From positions 2,141,045 to 2,205,044 of the forward strand of contig JAUPFP010000030.1 of the NCBI GenBank assembly GCA_036925085.1: a stretch of DNA of 64,000 nt, read 5' to 3'. Of this stretch, positions 1 through 11,079 are shown piece after piece (the stretch's first letter is position 1; each line of letters begins with the position of its first letter). Source of the DNA: Brachycybe producta (Eukaryota > Arthropoda > Diplopoda > Playtdesmida > Andrognathidae). The notes under the pieces were generated by a model. It had not been told where the DNA came from. It searched no databases and saw nothing but the letters and a program-made list of their open reading frames with translations. A program made the translations under genes and the position numbers.

Positions 1-279
1 AACTGGGACACCAGTCTTAAACCAAGTTCGTTTTTACTGGAAATGCATTTTTTTTTCTTGTTGCCTAATTAAGCCGCCTACCAATTAATAGAAGATTATT
101 ACTTATTAATAAAGCAAAAAAAAAAATTATGCTTTTTGCTATCAAAGAGACTTGTTGGAGGCTAGAACTAACCTACAACTGTTTTTTTTTTAATTCTAGA
201 AAAAAAAACCTAGCCTCTAACCAGCCTCTTTTATTGCAAAAAAGCATAATTATTTTTGCCATATTATTTATAAAACTAG

Positions 280-663
280 TGGGGTAACCCGTCATAAATG
301 ACGGGAGCAAAATTCACAGGCAATTGTGCGCATGCGCGTCGTTTTTTTCCTTTTTTTACTCCTTTTATTTCAATTTCAAGTCACCCCCTCCCACTTTTCT
401 CTCTCTCCCCTTTCTACACTTTCCAACCTTTTCCCCTCACCCCTCCCACTTTTCTCTCTCCCCCCTTCTACACTTTCCAAACTTTTCTCCTCACCCCCTC
501 CCACTTTTCTCTCTCTCTTCTCCCTTCTACACTTTCCAAAGGAAGAGTTCAACATATAGTTGACCTTGAGAGAAAAAAAACGGTTCATTTATTCAAATTT
601 ATATAAATTCCGACGTGCTTCAAGGGTTTTGTTACTCCACACACACACACACACACACACACA
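280..663 (+). repeat. Dispersed element, copy 1: GC hairpin head, C/T minisatellite, CA tail
   Basis: It starts with GTGGGGTAACCCGTCATAAA, in which CCCGTCA and TGACGGG form a 7-bp hairpin around TAAA. It continues through GTGCGCATGCGCGTC into three imperfect roughly 50-bp C/T-rich repeats (CTCCCACTTTTCTCTC...CACTTTCCAA) and ends in a CA run. The same modules in the same order recur at 53897-54215, so this is a mobile or dispersed unit, not a gene. The open frames across it are simple-sequence artefacts. Confidence 0.8.
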
Positions 664-837
664 GACCTGGGATATTATATATATAAAAAATTTAAAAATT
701 ACAATTAAATCTAAATTCGTCATTTTTTTCTTCTTCTTACTGAAGCCAGGAGCAAACTGCACTTTATTGCTTTCCATAGGAAACGCTATTAGCTGCAATA
801 ACTCTTAAAGGTTGTTCCTAAAAAAAAAAAAAGGTAA

Positions 838-1040
838 AAAAGCTGGATACAGACGATCAATTCTGGCTTGTCAATCCTTAGCATGAGAACATAGATCGTA
901 ATTGTTTTGCAATGATAGAAACATAAGCATAAATTATATTTAAAAAGTGAACAAAAAAAACCATTGCTTACATATAATTTCAGAAGAAAAAACCAGAGCT
1001 GGATGGACAAGTAAGAATTGATCATCTGTACCCAGCTTTA
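838..1040. mobile_element. MITE with AAAGCTGG termini, copy 1
   Basis: The left end (AGCTGGATACAGACGATCAA) and right end (TTGATCATCTGTACCCAGCT) are inverted copies, and a second block CTGGCTTGTC / GGACAAGTAAG also pairs. Related copies lie at 51478-51683 and, much expanded, at 14405-15530. Confidence 0.75.
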
Positions 1041-1445
1041 GTACCTTACTTTCAATCTGCTAAATGTACCAAAAATAGCAAAAAGGCTCATTCAGAATAA
1101 GAGATCTAAATAAATCCCATGAGCCATTGGGCTGGTAATTTTATTAAAAAACAAAAAAACAAAACATGGGCTTTGTTTCTGAGCTTCATGAGCCCTCCTT
1201 TGTGGGTCAAGTGGGCTGGGCCCCAATTTTTTTTTTTTTAATAAGATGAAGATTGATTAAACTCGAGTGCATTAACAACATTCCAAGTTAATGACAGTCT
1301 GTAATAAATTAATAATGAACGAGCTCAATTTAATAATGAACTAAATGCAATTAACAGATGATTAACTTTTAATTAGCATTAAAATATAATAAGTAGGCCT
1401 AAAGAAGGCCTAGAATACGGGGCACACATTATTTATTTAGATCTC

Positions 1446-1447
<2 letters not shown>

Positions 1448-1491
<44 letters not shown>
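1448..1491. repeat. GA microsatellite
   Basis: About 43 bp of uninterrupted GA dinucleotides. Confidence 0.95.
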
Positions 1492-1493
<2 letters not shown>

Positions 1494-1827
1494 TGACGCC
1501 CACGCATTAAAATCAGCTTAACATGCATTAAATTCATTAAAAATCATCATTTTATTATTTTTTTTTTAAAAAAAACACCTGAATTTCTCAGCTCTTATAA
1601 ATATCGATACATCGTACATATCGATTAAAACAATTCTTAATTTTAAAAAAACGATCGATCAGTAATCAATATCGATACACCAGACGCATATCGATCGATA
1701 TTACATAAAAGGGTTCAATTATTAGGTGGCAAAAAAAGTGTGGAAAATTCTTTTGTTTAGTTTAGTTTTTCCGCACATTTTTTTTTTTAAATTTGATTTA
1801 AAAGCAAATTTTTCTTAATTTTCTTAC

Positions 1828-1945
1828 CTTGAGAAGGTGTTGCGAGGATTAAGGCCAGAAACAAGAGAATGAAAACGAAATGTTTTCCATTGAAAATCAA
1901 AGAAAACCTTAAAAATGACGTTCCTTTAACACTTACTAACAACAT
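1828..1945 (-). CDS. Putative first exon of a secreted or membrane protein (partial)
   Basis: Reading the minus strand from ATG at 1945 gives a 39-codon exon that ends in phase 1 at a strong GTAAGA donor (last exon base 1828). The product starts MLLVSVKGTSFLRFSLIF and then holds a clear hydrophobic core, HFVFILLFLALILATPSQ, that looks like a long signal peptide or signal anchor with a small-residue cleavage region. No following exon is recognised in the remaining 1.8 kb, so the gene would run off the left end. It has the same orientation as its six neighbours and lies 3.3 kb downstream of the myosin stop. A TATAAA lies at 2159-2164 on the minus strand. The call rests on start, hydrophobicity and donor only. 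Confidence 0.4.
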
Positions 1946-2517
1946 GATTTAATTTTTGTTTTTTTCATAAAAAATAAACGTTGTTTCTTTTCACTGTTTT
2001 CATTGAGCATATGAAGAGATTAAAACTGAATGCATAGCAAAATATGATGAAACCGGCAAAATATCATCATCCTCATCATCAACGAAATAAACCGTTTCAA
2101 AAAAAGGGGGAGCTTTTGTGGTAGTGCAGCCCAGCAAAGCACATAGCTAGAAGCAAAATTTATAGAAACACCCAGCCCCTTACACTCCCTCTCTCTCTAC
2201 TATCCCACTAATCTTTCTTTTTCTCGACCGGGCGCGAATAAAAATCGTCACTTTTTACGGCACCCACCCCAAATAAACCATCTACTAGTATCCATACCGC
2301 CGATAATAATAATAATAAAAAAGTATAAAGATGTCCGATGATCTCTCCTTCGGTATCTGCACGATCAAAATGGATCGGCAATGCGCACAAATAAAGACAT
2401 CACAAACAGTTTTTCGACTCATGTACTTTAAAACAGCTATTTTACCGGGTCCGTAAAATCCTTCAAATCCATCTATGACATAATCAATTTGCAATGCAAG
2501 CGAAATAGCAAAAAAGA

Positions 2518-3390
2518 GCAACTTCCTGAGCCATACTGATGGTCCATTGGTTGTACTAATATGGCGATATTCATCTTTAATTCGGACAGTGTTAGAACGC
2601 CATATTTGATCACTCTTATTGTTCATCTTCAGATCACAGCTTCTGCTTCAAGAATCGATTTCTCACAAGGAAGCAGAGTTAATAAATACATATTGTAAAA
2701 GCATGCCCATATAAAACAAAGAACACACTAAAAATAATATACGACAACTTACTGAGCCATACGGATGGTCCACTGGTTGTACTAATATGGCCAGAATCTC
2801 GTTTAATTCGAATAAAGGGAACGACACAGGGGGGTAGTATGAATCTCGTACAATATGGCAAGCCGATTTACTTTTTATCCGCATTTTACTGAATTTCTAG
2901 AATTAAATTAAATTCAGGGTATTCAATAAAACGCGGATAAAAAGTAAAACGGCTTGTCATACAAACGCCCAGTTGTGAATCTCGTACATGATTTTCGTGT
3001 ATGTCGTCACCCTTGATTCGGCGGCAGAGTCTGACCGCCCTATTAGTTCACCCCTATTGTTCATCTTATGGCTTCTGCTTCAAGAATCGATTTCTCAAAA
3101 GTAAGCAGAGTTAATAAATATAAATTGTAAAGCTGGCCTATGTGGCCAGCTTACAAAGAGTAGATTCTACACTAAAATATGGCAATTTCTTGAGCTATAC
3201 TGATGGGTCCATTGGTTGAACAAATATGGCGTGATTCTCGTTTGATTCGAATGGAACGCCATATTTGTTCATTCCTAGTGTTCGTCTTCTGGCTGCAGCT
3301 TCTGCTTCAGGAATCAATTTCTGAAAAGTAACGTCGTTAATAAATACAAATTGTAAAGCTGGCCCATATAAAACGAAGAGCACAATAAAA
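2518..3390. repeat. Degenerate tandem array with internal hairpins
   Basis: Blocks GCTTCTGCTTCAAGAATCGA, GTTAATAAATA and GGTCCATTGGTTG recur about every 230 bp (GCTTCTGCTTCA at 2639, 3066 and 3298). One interval is stretched by an inverted repeat around TTTACTTTTTATCCGC (2869-2884 against 2932-2949). AATATGGCG and CGCCATATT flank short dyads in the units. Minus-strand open frames sharing HISTT-GPSVWL are shadows of this repetition. Confidence 0.7.
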
Positions 3391-3437
3391 TATAGGACTA
3401 TAATTCACACCAGGGCGGCGCTAATACCAATAGTACT

Positions 3438-3630
3438 ACAGGCATCTGTAGACAGCTTCAGAATTTCTTTGGCTTCGCCCTTTTATGAGCGCCAGACCAA
3501 ATATCAACCAATTAGAAATAAAAAGGGCGGGGCATGTGACATCAGATCCAGTAACAAACCAATTAAAAATTGATGACGCTCATAAAAGGGCGGAGCCAGA
3601 TAAATTCTGAAGCTGTCTACAAATGCCTGT
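3438..3630. mobile_element. hAT-like MITE with ACAGGCAT termini, copy 1
   Basis: A 193-bp palindromic element. ACAGGCATCTGTAGACAGCT at the left is mirrored by AGCTGTCTACAAATGCCTGT at the right, and GCCCTTTTATGAGCG is mirrored by CGCTCATAAAAGGGC. The flanking 8-mers ATAGTACT and ATTGTACT differ at one base, the 8-bp duplication expected for hAT. The sibling copy is at 13513-13724. Confidence 0.8.
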
Positions 3631-3711
3631 ATTGTACTAGGCTGCTTATGAACTGCTTTTATGACTCCCATAAGAATAATTAAACATGTTTTAAGAAGGA
3701 ATTATTTTCGA

Positions 3712-4050
3712 TCCCTCTGGTTATTCTAAGTTTTAAGAGCAACACAAAAGAGATATTGAAAGTGTTAGTAATTAAAACGGTAGCTCAATCAATTAATAGT
3801 ATTTTCATGCTGATATCTTTCAAAATAAACTATTTATAGATAAAAATTAAAAAAAAGTTTACTTAAAATTGGGTAATTTGCAAAGTGACATAAAAAGCTT
3901 ATTTTAAAAAATATTGACTTAAAATACCTTTAAATGAATGAGTTACCCTTCTAGTTTCTAAAACAATTTCAAGCTCATTTTTAAAATTGTGTTCCTGAAA
4001 GACAGAATAACCAGAGTTCGAGTAACGTTTGCACTTTAAAACTAACTTAA
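3712..4050. repeat. Family A palindromic element, intergenic copy
   Basis: The left arm holds GGTAGCTCAATCAATTA and GATATCTTTCAAAATAAAC; the right arm holds the inverse, GAGTTACCCTTCTAGTTTC and CCTGAAAGACAGAATAACCA. This copy lies downstream of the myosin gene. Confidence 0.75.
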
Positions 4051-4559
4051 TAATTATTTATGTAAATAAATAAAATAACATTAAAACCTTTCAAGAATTT
4101 TTTTTTACTTAACTTCGAAAAAAAAATACATAACAGACTCTGAAAATTCTCCGTAGCAAAAAAATTACATTTTATGCAAATTATGCATTGTTATGCATTT
4201 TTACAATTATAGCAACAACAAAAATGGATGCATAAATAGACAATTTCAATTCAAAAATTTTCAAAATGTTTAGAAAAACATAATTATTTCAATTATTTCA
4301 TATGGCACTAATTAAAATGGTACCCTCCTCCTCTCTTCTTCATATTTATAATAAGGTCTCTCTTATTAAAAACTTAATCGCAATAAGGCGGCACGAGAAA
4401 TATATAAAATAAAATTGCGCAGAAAATGCGGCATTTGTCTAGGCGATTATGGCATTTCAATATGCAAATATAATTTATTATGTACAATAAACCGTCATTA
4501 TTAAAAGATAACCGCAATTTTACCACAAAAAAAAACCCCCTCCAAGAAAGAGTTTTCGA

Positions 4560-4960
4560 AGTTCTTTTGCAACTGCTATAGCGCCGTTCACAGAAGAACG
4601 AATTTTAATGGTCGAGTTTTACTGTAGAAAAAAGTCGAAAACGACAACCGATGGCGATATGTGCGGCTTGTTGACCACAAATGAACTACAGTCGTCCAAT
4701 GGTAATCAATACCTGCCACCGACGGCACGTTTCTTGTTTTCACATGGACCACTTGTAAACCATTTGTCACGTTTCTAGGAAGCAGCGAGACCGTTCCTGT
4801 GGTCTATTACAACCACTTTTTGCAGTTCCCTCGATAACATTAAAACCACTTCTCAAACACTGACAGTCAACTCGGCAGTACAACGACATGCAGACCACTT
4901 TTTGCAGTCTAACTCGACCACTAAAAGTTACTCGGCTGTGAATACCCACAAATATAGGTT
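4560..4960. repeat. Dispersed GACCACTTTTTGCAGTC element
   Basis: About 400 bp, GC-richer than its surroundings, with repeated GGTCGAG/CTCGACCACTAAAA and GACCACTTTTTGCAGTC motifs. The same motif order is seen at 24230-24650 and more loosely at 58130-58330. No coding content is convincing. Confidence 0.6.
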
Positions 4961-5219
4961 ATCAACTTATCAGAAGAATTTACATGATTTTCTTTCTTAT
5001 GATATCATAAATTAATAATAAACATTGCATAGCTCATTTGTGCATAATGACATCGTTCATTTTTTCTTTAAATGCAAAAATTGCTCATAAAATATTTTTG
5101 TGCAAAAAAAAAAAAAAAAAGAAAAAGAAAATTATGCAAAATAAAATATTTTTCTCCCGACTAATTTAAGCCGAGTTTTAAAAACTGTATTTTCTATATA
5201 GAAAAAAACAACAACTGAA

Positions 5220-8200
5220 TTATGGCCATTGGAAAGTAATTACTTGTCCGTTTTTCTTAAAGATCGGGAATGGAACACCAGCATTTGATTCAATGTTAAT
5301 ATTCTTACATTTACCACCGAGCATACACTGTAATTGCGGTCCAACATTCACACGAAGGTCTTGACTATGTTTTCTAAAGAAAAAAAAAACCAAACAATAT
5401 AATTTATACTACCACTACAAATGTTTCTTGTCGTCTCAAAAGTCTTCTTCTAATAAAACGTTTATCTTAAAATGAAACTGTTTATATATTTAAAAAAAAA
5501 AACCCTTACTCTTGCCACTGTCTGCACAACACGCCGACAAGTTCTGGCACTCGATTTTCACGAGTTTGGCTCGAAAGGCAGAAGACAAAATCGTTACCGC
5601 CTCGAAGGTGAATAATCAGTAACTGATCATTACCTGAACTAACACTGACACCGGTTAACTATTTATTACAATAGAAGAAGAAAAAAAGATTCGTATCAAA
5701 AACAGTTCACTTATCTCGTTTCGCATAAATCTTACGTCGCCAAATGGAAACGGCGATTTCATCGAATGAAATTTCTTGCTGTCCAGTTTATAAATATACA
5801 AATCTGTTACGAGTAATACTCGATCCGCTGATTTGTAATGCCTGTTCACCTAAATCGTTAGTTTAAAAAAATACCTTAAGAGTGGTTTTAAAGTATAAAA
5901 CAAACTTCAAACACTGGTTATTCTGTCTTTCAGTAGTAAAATTAAGACAAACGAGTATTTTCATGTTGATATCGTTTATAATAAACTTTTTATGTCGGTT
6001 TGTAAATGACTCAACTTGAAGCGGATGGATATTTTTTTAATTTTTGAGGTAGCGTTCTAGTTTCTAACACACTTTCAATTTCTCTTTAGTGTTGCTCTTC
6101 TGAAACGACACAATAACCAAGAGTTCGAAAATCAGCTGTTTGTAAAATGTCTTAAAATATTAAAATAACTAATAACATTTGTGACTTTGGAAGAAACATC
6201 AAAACCAATAAAAATGTCAAATGAATTTACCTTCTTTACAAAACTTGAAAACAAAACCTTTGAAAACTTGTCTCTTGTTTTCAACGTATTGACAGAAGAT
6301 ATAAACAGAGATGAATTCTGATTGTCATTGTTCTGAAAACAAAAGAATTCCCATGTTCATAATAATAACTAAACAATGAGAAAGAAAAACAAAGAGAGAG
6401 AGAGAAACGCACAAGAACAAGATAGTTCCCTTCCCATTTGCGTGCAAGACCCAATTGTAATCTCTTTCCCTTCAGAGCTTCTGCTGCAGCCAATTTGATT
6501 CTCAATTGAGGCCACTCTTCACGAGGAATCTTCCTTAGAATCATCGATGCACGCCACCTATAATCAGTATCGTTAATAATTATATATATGTATAAAGTCT
6601 CAACGACACACATACATAAAAGTAATATCGACTACCACCAAATCGTTCCCAAATACCTATTAAATATCTTTTGGAAGTCGTTGGCTATACCCTTCAACAC
6701 GTGAGGAGGTTTCGGAAATATGATGTGTTTCCCATAATCTCTCATGTTTTTAACATTTCTGTACAAAAGAAAATCCGCCCATGCTATTCGTTATTTTTCA
6801 TTGTAACAAAGAAATAAGTCAATACAATAAAGTGGAAACCGCTTAACACGCAACTGAAGAGACTGAAGTTTTCATGTTTTAACCAAATTTCGTGTTAAAA
6901 GAAATAATTTTAAAAACGTATTTTATAATATATTGATGGTAAAACAAATAATGGAATATTTTTTTTTATATTTAAGACATGCATTTTTGGCTCAGCCTAC
7001 TTTTTTTAAAAATAAAAATCAGTAATTTTCGATTGCATATTTTACATTTCATAATATGTTGCAGAAAGAAAGAGCGAACATCGATAAACCTGGTCACTAA
7101 TTTAATTTTTTTTCATGTCTGAAAAGGATTTTACAAAAATTTTATTCATGATACAGAAAAAATTCTTTGTGTTAAGCAATATTTTCATGTTATCCGTTTC
7201 ATCTTAAATGAATTAAAATATATGGAAAACCCTATAATGAGGAACAGGAACCAAAAATAATTTTTCGTGTTTTACAGTTTTCACTGTTTTCGTTTAGGTT
7301 TTTTTTTTCTTTCTTCTTTTAAGTTCTTCTCCAAAATCGCTAAATGGACCAATTAATAACGCAACTTACTGGAATGCACTCAACAGTTGCAAAATGTACG
7401 ACCTCATTTTGTAACTGCGATAATGTTTCATAATCGTCAAAGCCGCCTTCATCTTTTTATACTTCATTCGAGCTATTGTTCCACGCCAAACCTTCGTTTA
7501 TAAAAATTATAACCAACATATATTAATTAATAAACCAACATAATTTAACAAATGTGTCAAAAATTTCTCACTTTCTGAAGAAAAATGACGATTCCTGGAA
7601 TAAGACGACTTCGTAACTGTTCCAATTGGAAAAGAGTACGAGGAGAACGAATAAAGATCTTCGTCTTTCCGTATTTCACATCGTCTTGATATCCTTGTTC
7701 TTCAATCAGCACTTGAACTGCCTCTTTATCCGTTCCGTTTCGAAAGTTAGGCCAAGTGTATTGTGAAATCATTTTGTATCTGAATAGAATTACAGATCAA
7801 AAGTTCATTTTAACTCTCGCGTTCACCGCATATTAGATGTTCTCATATAACCTTTTCAAAAACTTGACGTAAGTCTGTCTGTAAGCAAAACCCGCTCTAC
7901 GGACTCTAACATTTTCAATGAGACCGAGGTAATTAACTTGATGTCGAACTCTTTGTTCATCAAACAAAACCGGAGACTTTTGCTCGTTCGGTTTGATGCA
8001 GCGAACATAGTAAGGTTCCTGAACGAATTACAAAATTTACAATTGGGCTCATCTATCGACAAAAATCTCATTTTAAATATCACCTTCGAAGCGAGGTTTT
8101 GAACGAGAGCTATCATAGAATTTTTAAATAAGGTTCCTGCTGTGAGTGGACGTTTTGTTACCTGTATTTTTTACAACAAAAGTTTCATTAAGTTGGTTTT

Positions 8201-10840
8201 AAAGTGTAAACGCCTCTCGGACTCTGGTTTTTTCGTCTAATATCAGGAGCAAAATTAAGAAAAATTTGAAAGTTTTTTAAAAACTAGAAGGGCAGCTAAA
8301 TCACTTAAGGGTATTTTCATGTTGATGTTTTTTAAAGTAAACTTTTTATGTGAGTTTGAAAACTTCTGAAACTACAAAATAACCGGAGTTCGAAATTAGC
8401 TGTTCATAAAACATCTTAACGAGTAAAGATTCATCATTTGAGGAATAGTTTTATCAAAGTGGGTGAGAATTTACTTTCGACACATCCTGAGCACCTTCGG
8501 GCCACATGTTTCTTATATTCTCATCCTTACTGCAAACAAACAAACAAAACACTTTATTCGAATAAAGATCACTTCTAATCGAACACAGGAAGAAAAAAAA
8601 AAGAACCTGCTATAAAGCAGCCTTTTGAAATCTTGAAACAGGAGATCTTTGTTTTTGTCCAAAAACCCATGGATGGAATAAACTACATCGCCGGCATAAT
8701 GCCTTATTTTGAAATGGTTACCGTGTTCCATTGATTTATCCATAGGAGAAATCTTAAAATATTATAAAATTACAAATTTGTAACACTTACAACTATATTT
8801 AGATTCGTTTTCGACACCTTTCGACTTTTGTAATGGTTATGTCCCTTAAGTTTGTTATCCATCGACTCTAAAAGCATCTAAAAATACGATTCGAGTGAGA
8901 TAAAAACCACACGCGAGTCGTGATAACTCATCTTCAATTACGATTTACCTCGTCCGTTATTTTACCGACATTCAAACAAGCATCGTCGATTAACGAAATG
9001 ATTCCCTTATGCGACTGTTCCACGAGATCACAGATTATTTGATTGTTAAAATACTCGATCTAATTTTTTTTTAAAAATGCAACATCGAAACGTGTATTGT
9101 AATTTTTTTTTTAAATAAAGACCCGTTTTTTGTTTGCTAACAACACCTGTTTCCACTCAACTCCTTCCCTCATGTATTCTTCTTGCTCCTGTCGCAATAC
9201 CAACTCAATGAACAACTGTTGTAATTTCTCATTACAATAATTGATGCAAAACTGTTCGAAACTGACACAAAACGTTAAAACCACGTAAGAATTTTGAAAT
9301 ATTTCTCGTCGTATAACCTGTTATTGTCGAATATTTCAAATCCGTAGATATCGAGAACGCCGATGACAATATCTTTGCTGTATTTGTGCCCAATTTGATT
9401 TATTTCTATCGCGTTGTTTATTTTTCCAACAATCCAAGTGAAGAGCCGCTCGTAAACAGCCTTTAATACATTTAACCATAACTTTATTAAGTAAATAAAG
9501 AAAAAGAAACCTTTGAATATTCCTCTTTAGATAACCTTTGCAAAAGCATCACGGCCATAAATTGCTTGTGATGCCGTGTGTCCTTTTTGCATCACTTCTC
9601 CACCTGCAGCAATAACCCTATGGCACAATGCTTCGTTCAACTGATTCGCAGTAACGTTTAGCATCTCAGCCAAAGTCGTCAGTTCCTTCTTGTCTTTTAT
9701 CATGCTCTGATCTTCTTCCATCACAAAATTAATGTTACCCTGAAGAAAACCAAAGTAGTTCGGCAATCAGAAAGCGATGGAAACGAACATAAATTCAATT
9801 AAAAAAGTGCCGTACTAAATGCATGATGGCAGACACCATTCTCCAGACTGTATCCACATCCTTTGGTGTGAAACCCATCGTTTTCATGGCCGCATTAACT
9901 CCTTTATAGTCAGCTCTATCATTTATGGATTCAGTCTTAAGTGATCATAAAAGAGGGGCAAAAAAACGATACCGAAGTAAATCAAGTGTGTTCACAATTG
10001 AGACAGTAATTACATTACAACATTCTACATCATGCAAGAATAAAAAATAATGAATTTATGGAGGGTTAAATGCAAGTTAATGCATCTTATTCCGTTAAGA
10101 TGCAGTTTAATGGCAATTAAGGTGACTGCCAAGAATACAGTTGAGACAAAGATTTATAAAGTGGACAAATGTAAAGAAGTATCTTTCAAAAAAATTAAAA
10201 GTTTGTAAGAAAGTTGAATAGTAAGAGTTAGCTAGAAGTATTTTTGTGATAATACCATTTTAAAAGTACTGTCAGCAGAATCGTTTGCAATTTCCCCCCC
10301 CCCCCCCCCCACTTAGAGATATCTCAATAGTAATTTTTAAGTGTTTTTAGTTTTTTAAAAAAGATATGATTAAAATCGGATTTTTTTTGTGTGATTAATT
10401 TACATTTGTTAAATTTAAATTAATTTTTACTTATTTAAAATTTAATAGAATTGCTGCTTTATCAACTGAAATTTCTCTTCTCAAAAGGTTTCTTGAATTC
10501 CTTTTGCTATTACCGCCATATTTCATTAGAGATAAATTAAATTACAATGCAGCAACTATTAAAAAAATTGATTTTTATATCGTTATTATTTATATCAAGT
10601 GTGATTTTAATGACAAAATATTATCTTGTTTAATAAAAATAATTTTAACATATTTCAAATGCTAATTTTAATGATTGTAATGTTTAGAAATACGTTTTCA
10701 TGCTTATAAGACTGTAATTTCAATTCTTTTTTATGTCTTCATTTTGTTTTATTATGTTTCCTAATTCATTTTAACGTATATTCTGCATTTATTTTTGTGT
10801 TGCAGTTCATTTACGAAACCGTATCTGATATGCAATAATA

Positions 10841-10872
<32 letters not shown>

Positions 10873-11029
10873 GATGCTTGAAACCCACCTTTGGAGCTCC
10901 ACCTTGCTTAACGTAATGATAAGCATTTGGATCTCTCGTAACACGATAGCGAGACAAATCTTGATCGGGACATCCAAAAATAAGCTTTTAATAGAAAATA
11001 ATAAAGAAAATTCAATAGATAATTAATAT

Positions 11030-11079
<50 letters not shown>

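Larger units (their letters stand above)
1..1827. other. Left edge, repeats only; possible intron of the 1828-1945 gene
   Basis: No convincing exon is seen. The stretch holds a fragment at about 130-250 related to the AGGGCTCGGA family, a C/T-rich element at 280-660 (its twin is at 53897), a small inverted-repeat element at 838-1040 and a GA microsatellite at 1448-1491. If the signal-peptide exon at 1828-1945 is real, this is its first intron or beyond. Confidence 0.6.
1946..5219. other. Intergenic region between myosin and the left-end gene
   Basis: No gene is seen. It contains a degenerate tandem array (2518-3390), a small hAT-like MITE (3438-3630), a palindromic family-A element (3712-4050) and a roughly 400-bp element (4560-4960) related to 24230-24650. 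The remainder is AT-rich unique-looking sequence that includes the 3' flank of the myosin. Confidence 0.7.

Noticed and set aside
298-606. Overlapping Ser/Pro/Leu-rich frames on both strands
   Set aside because: Produced by the C/T minisatellite; the duplicate at 53916 is equally open in all frames.
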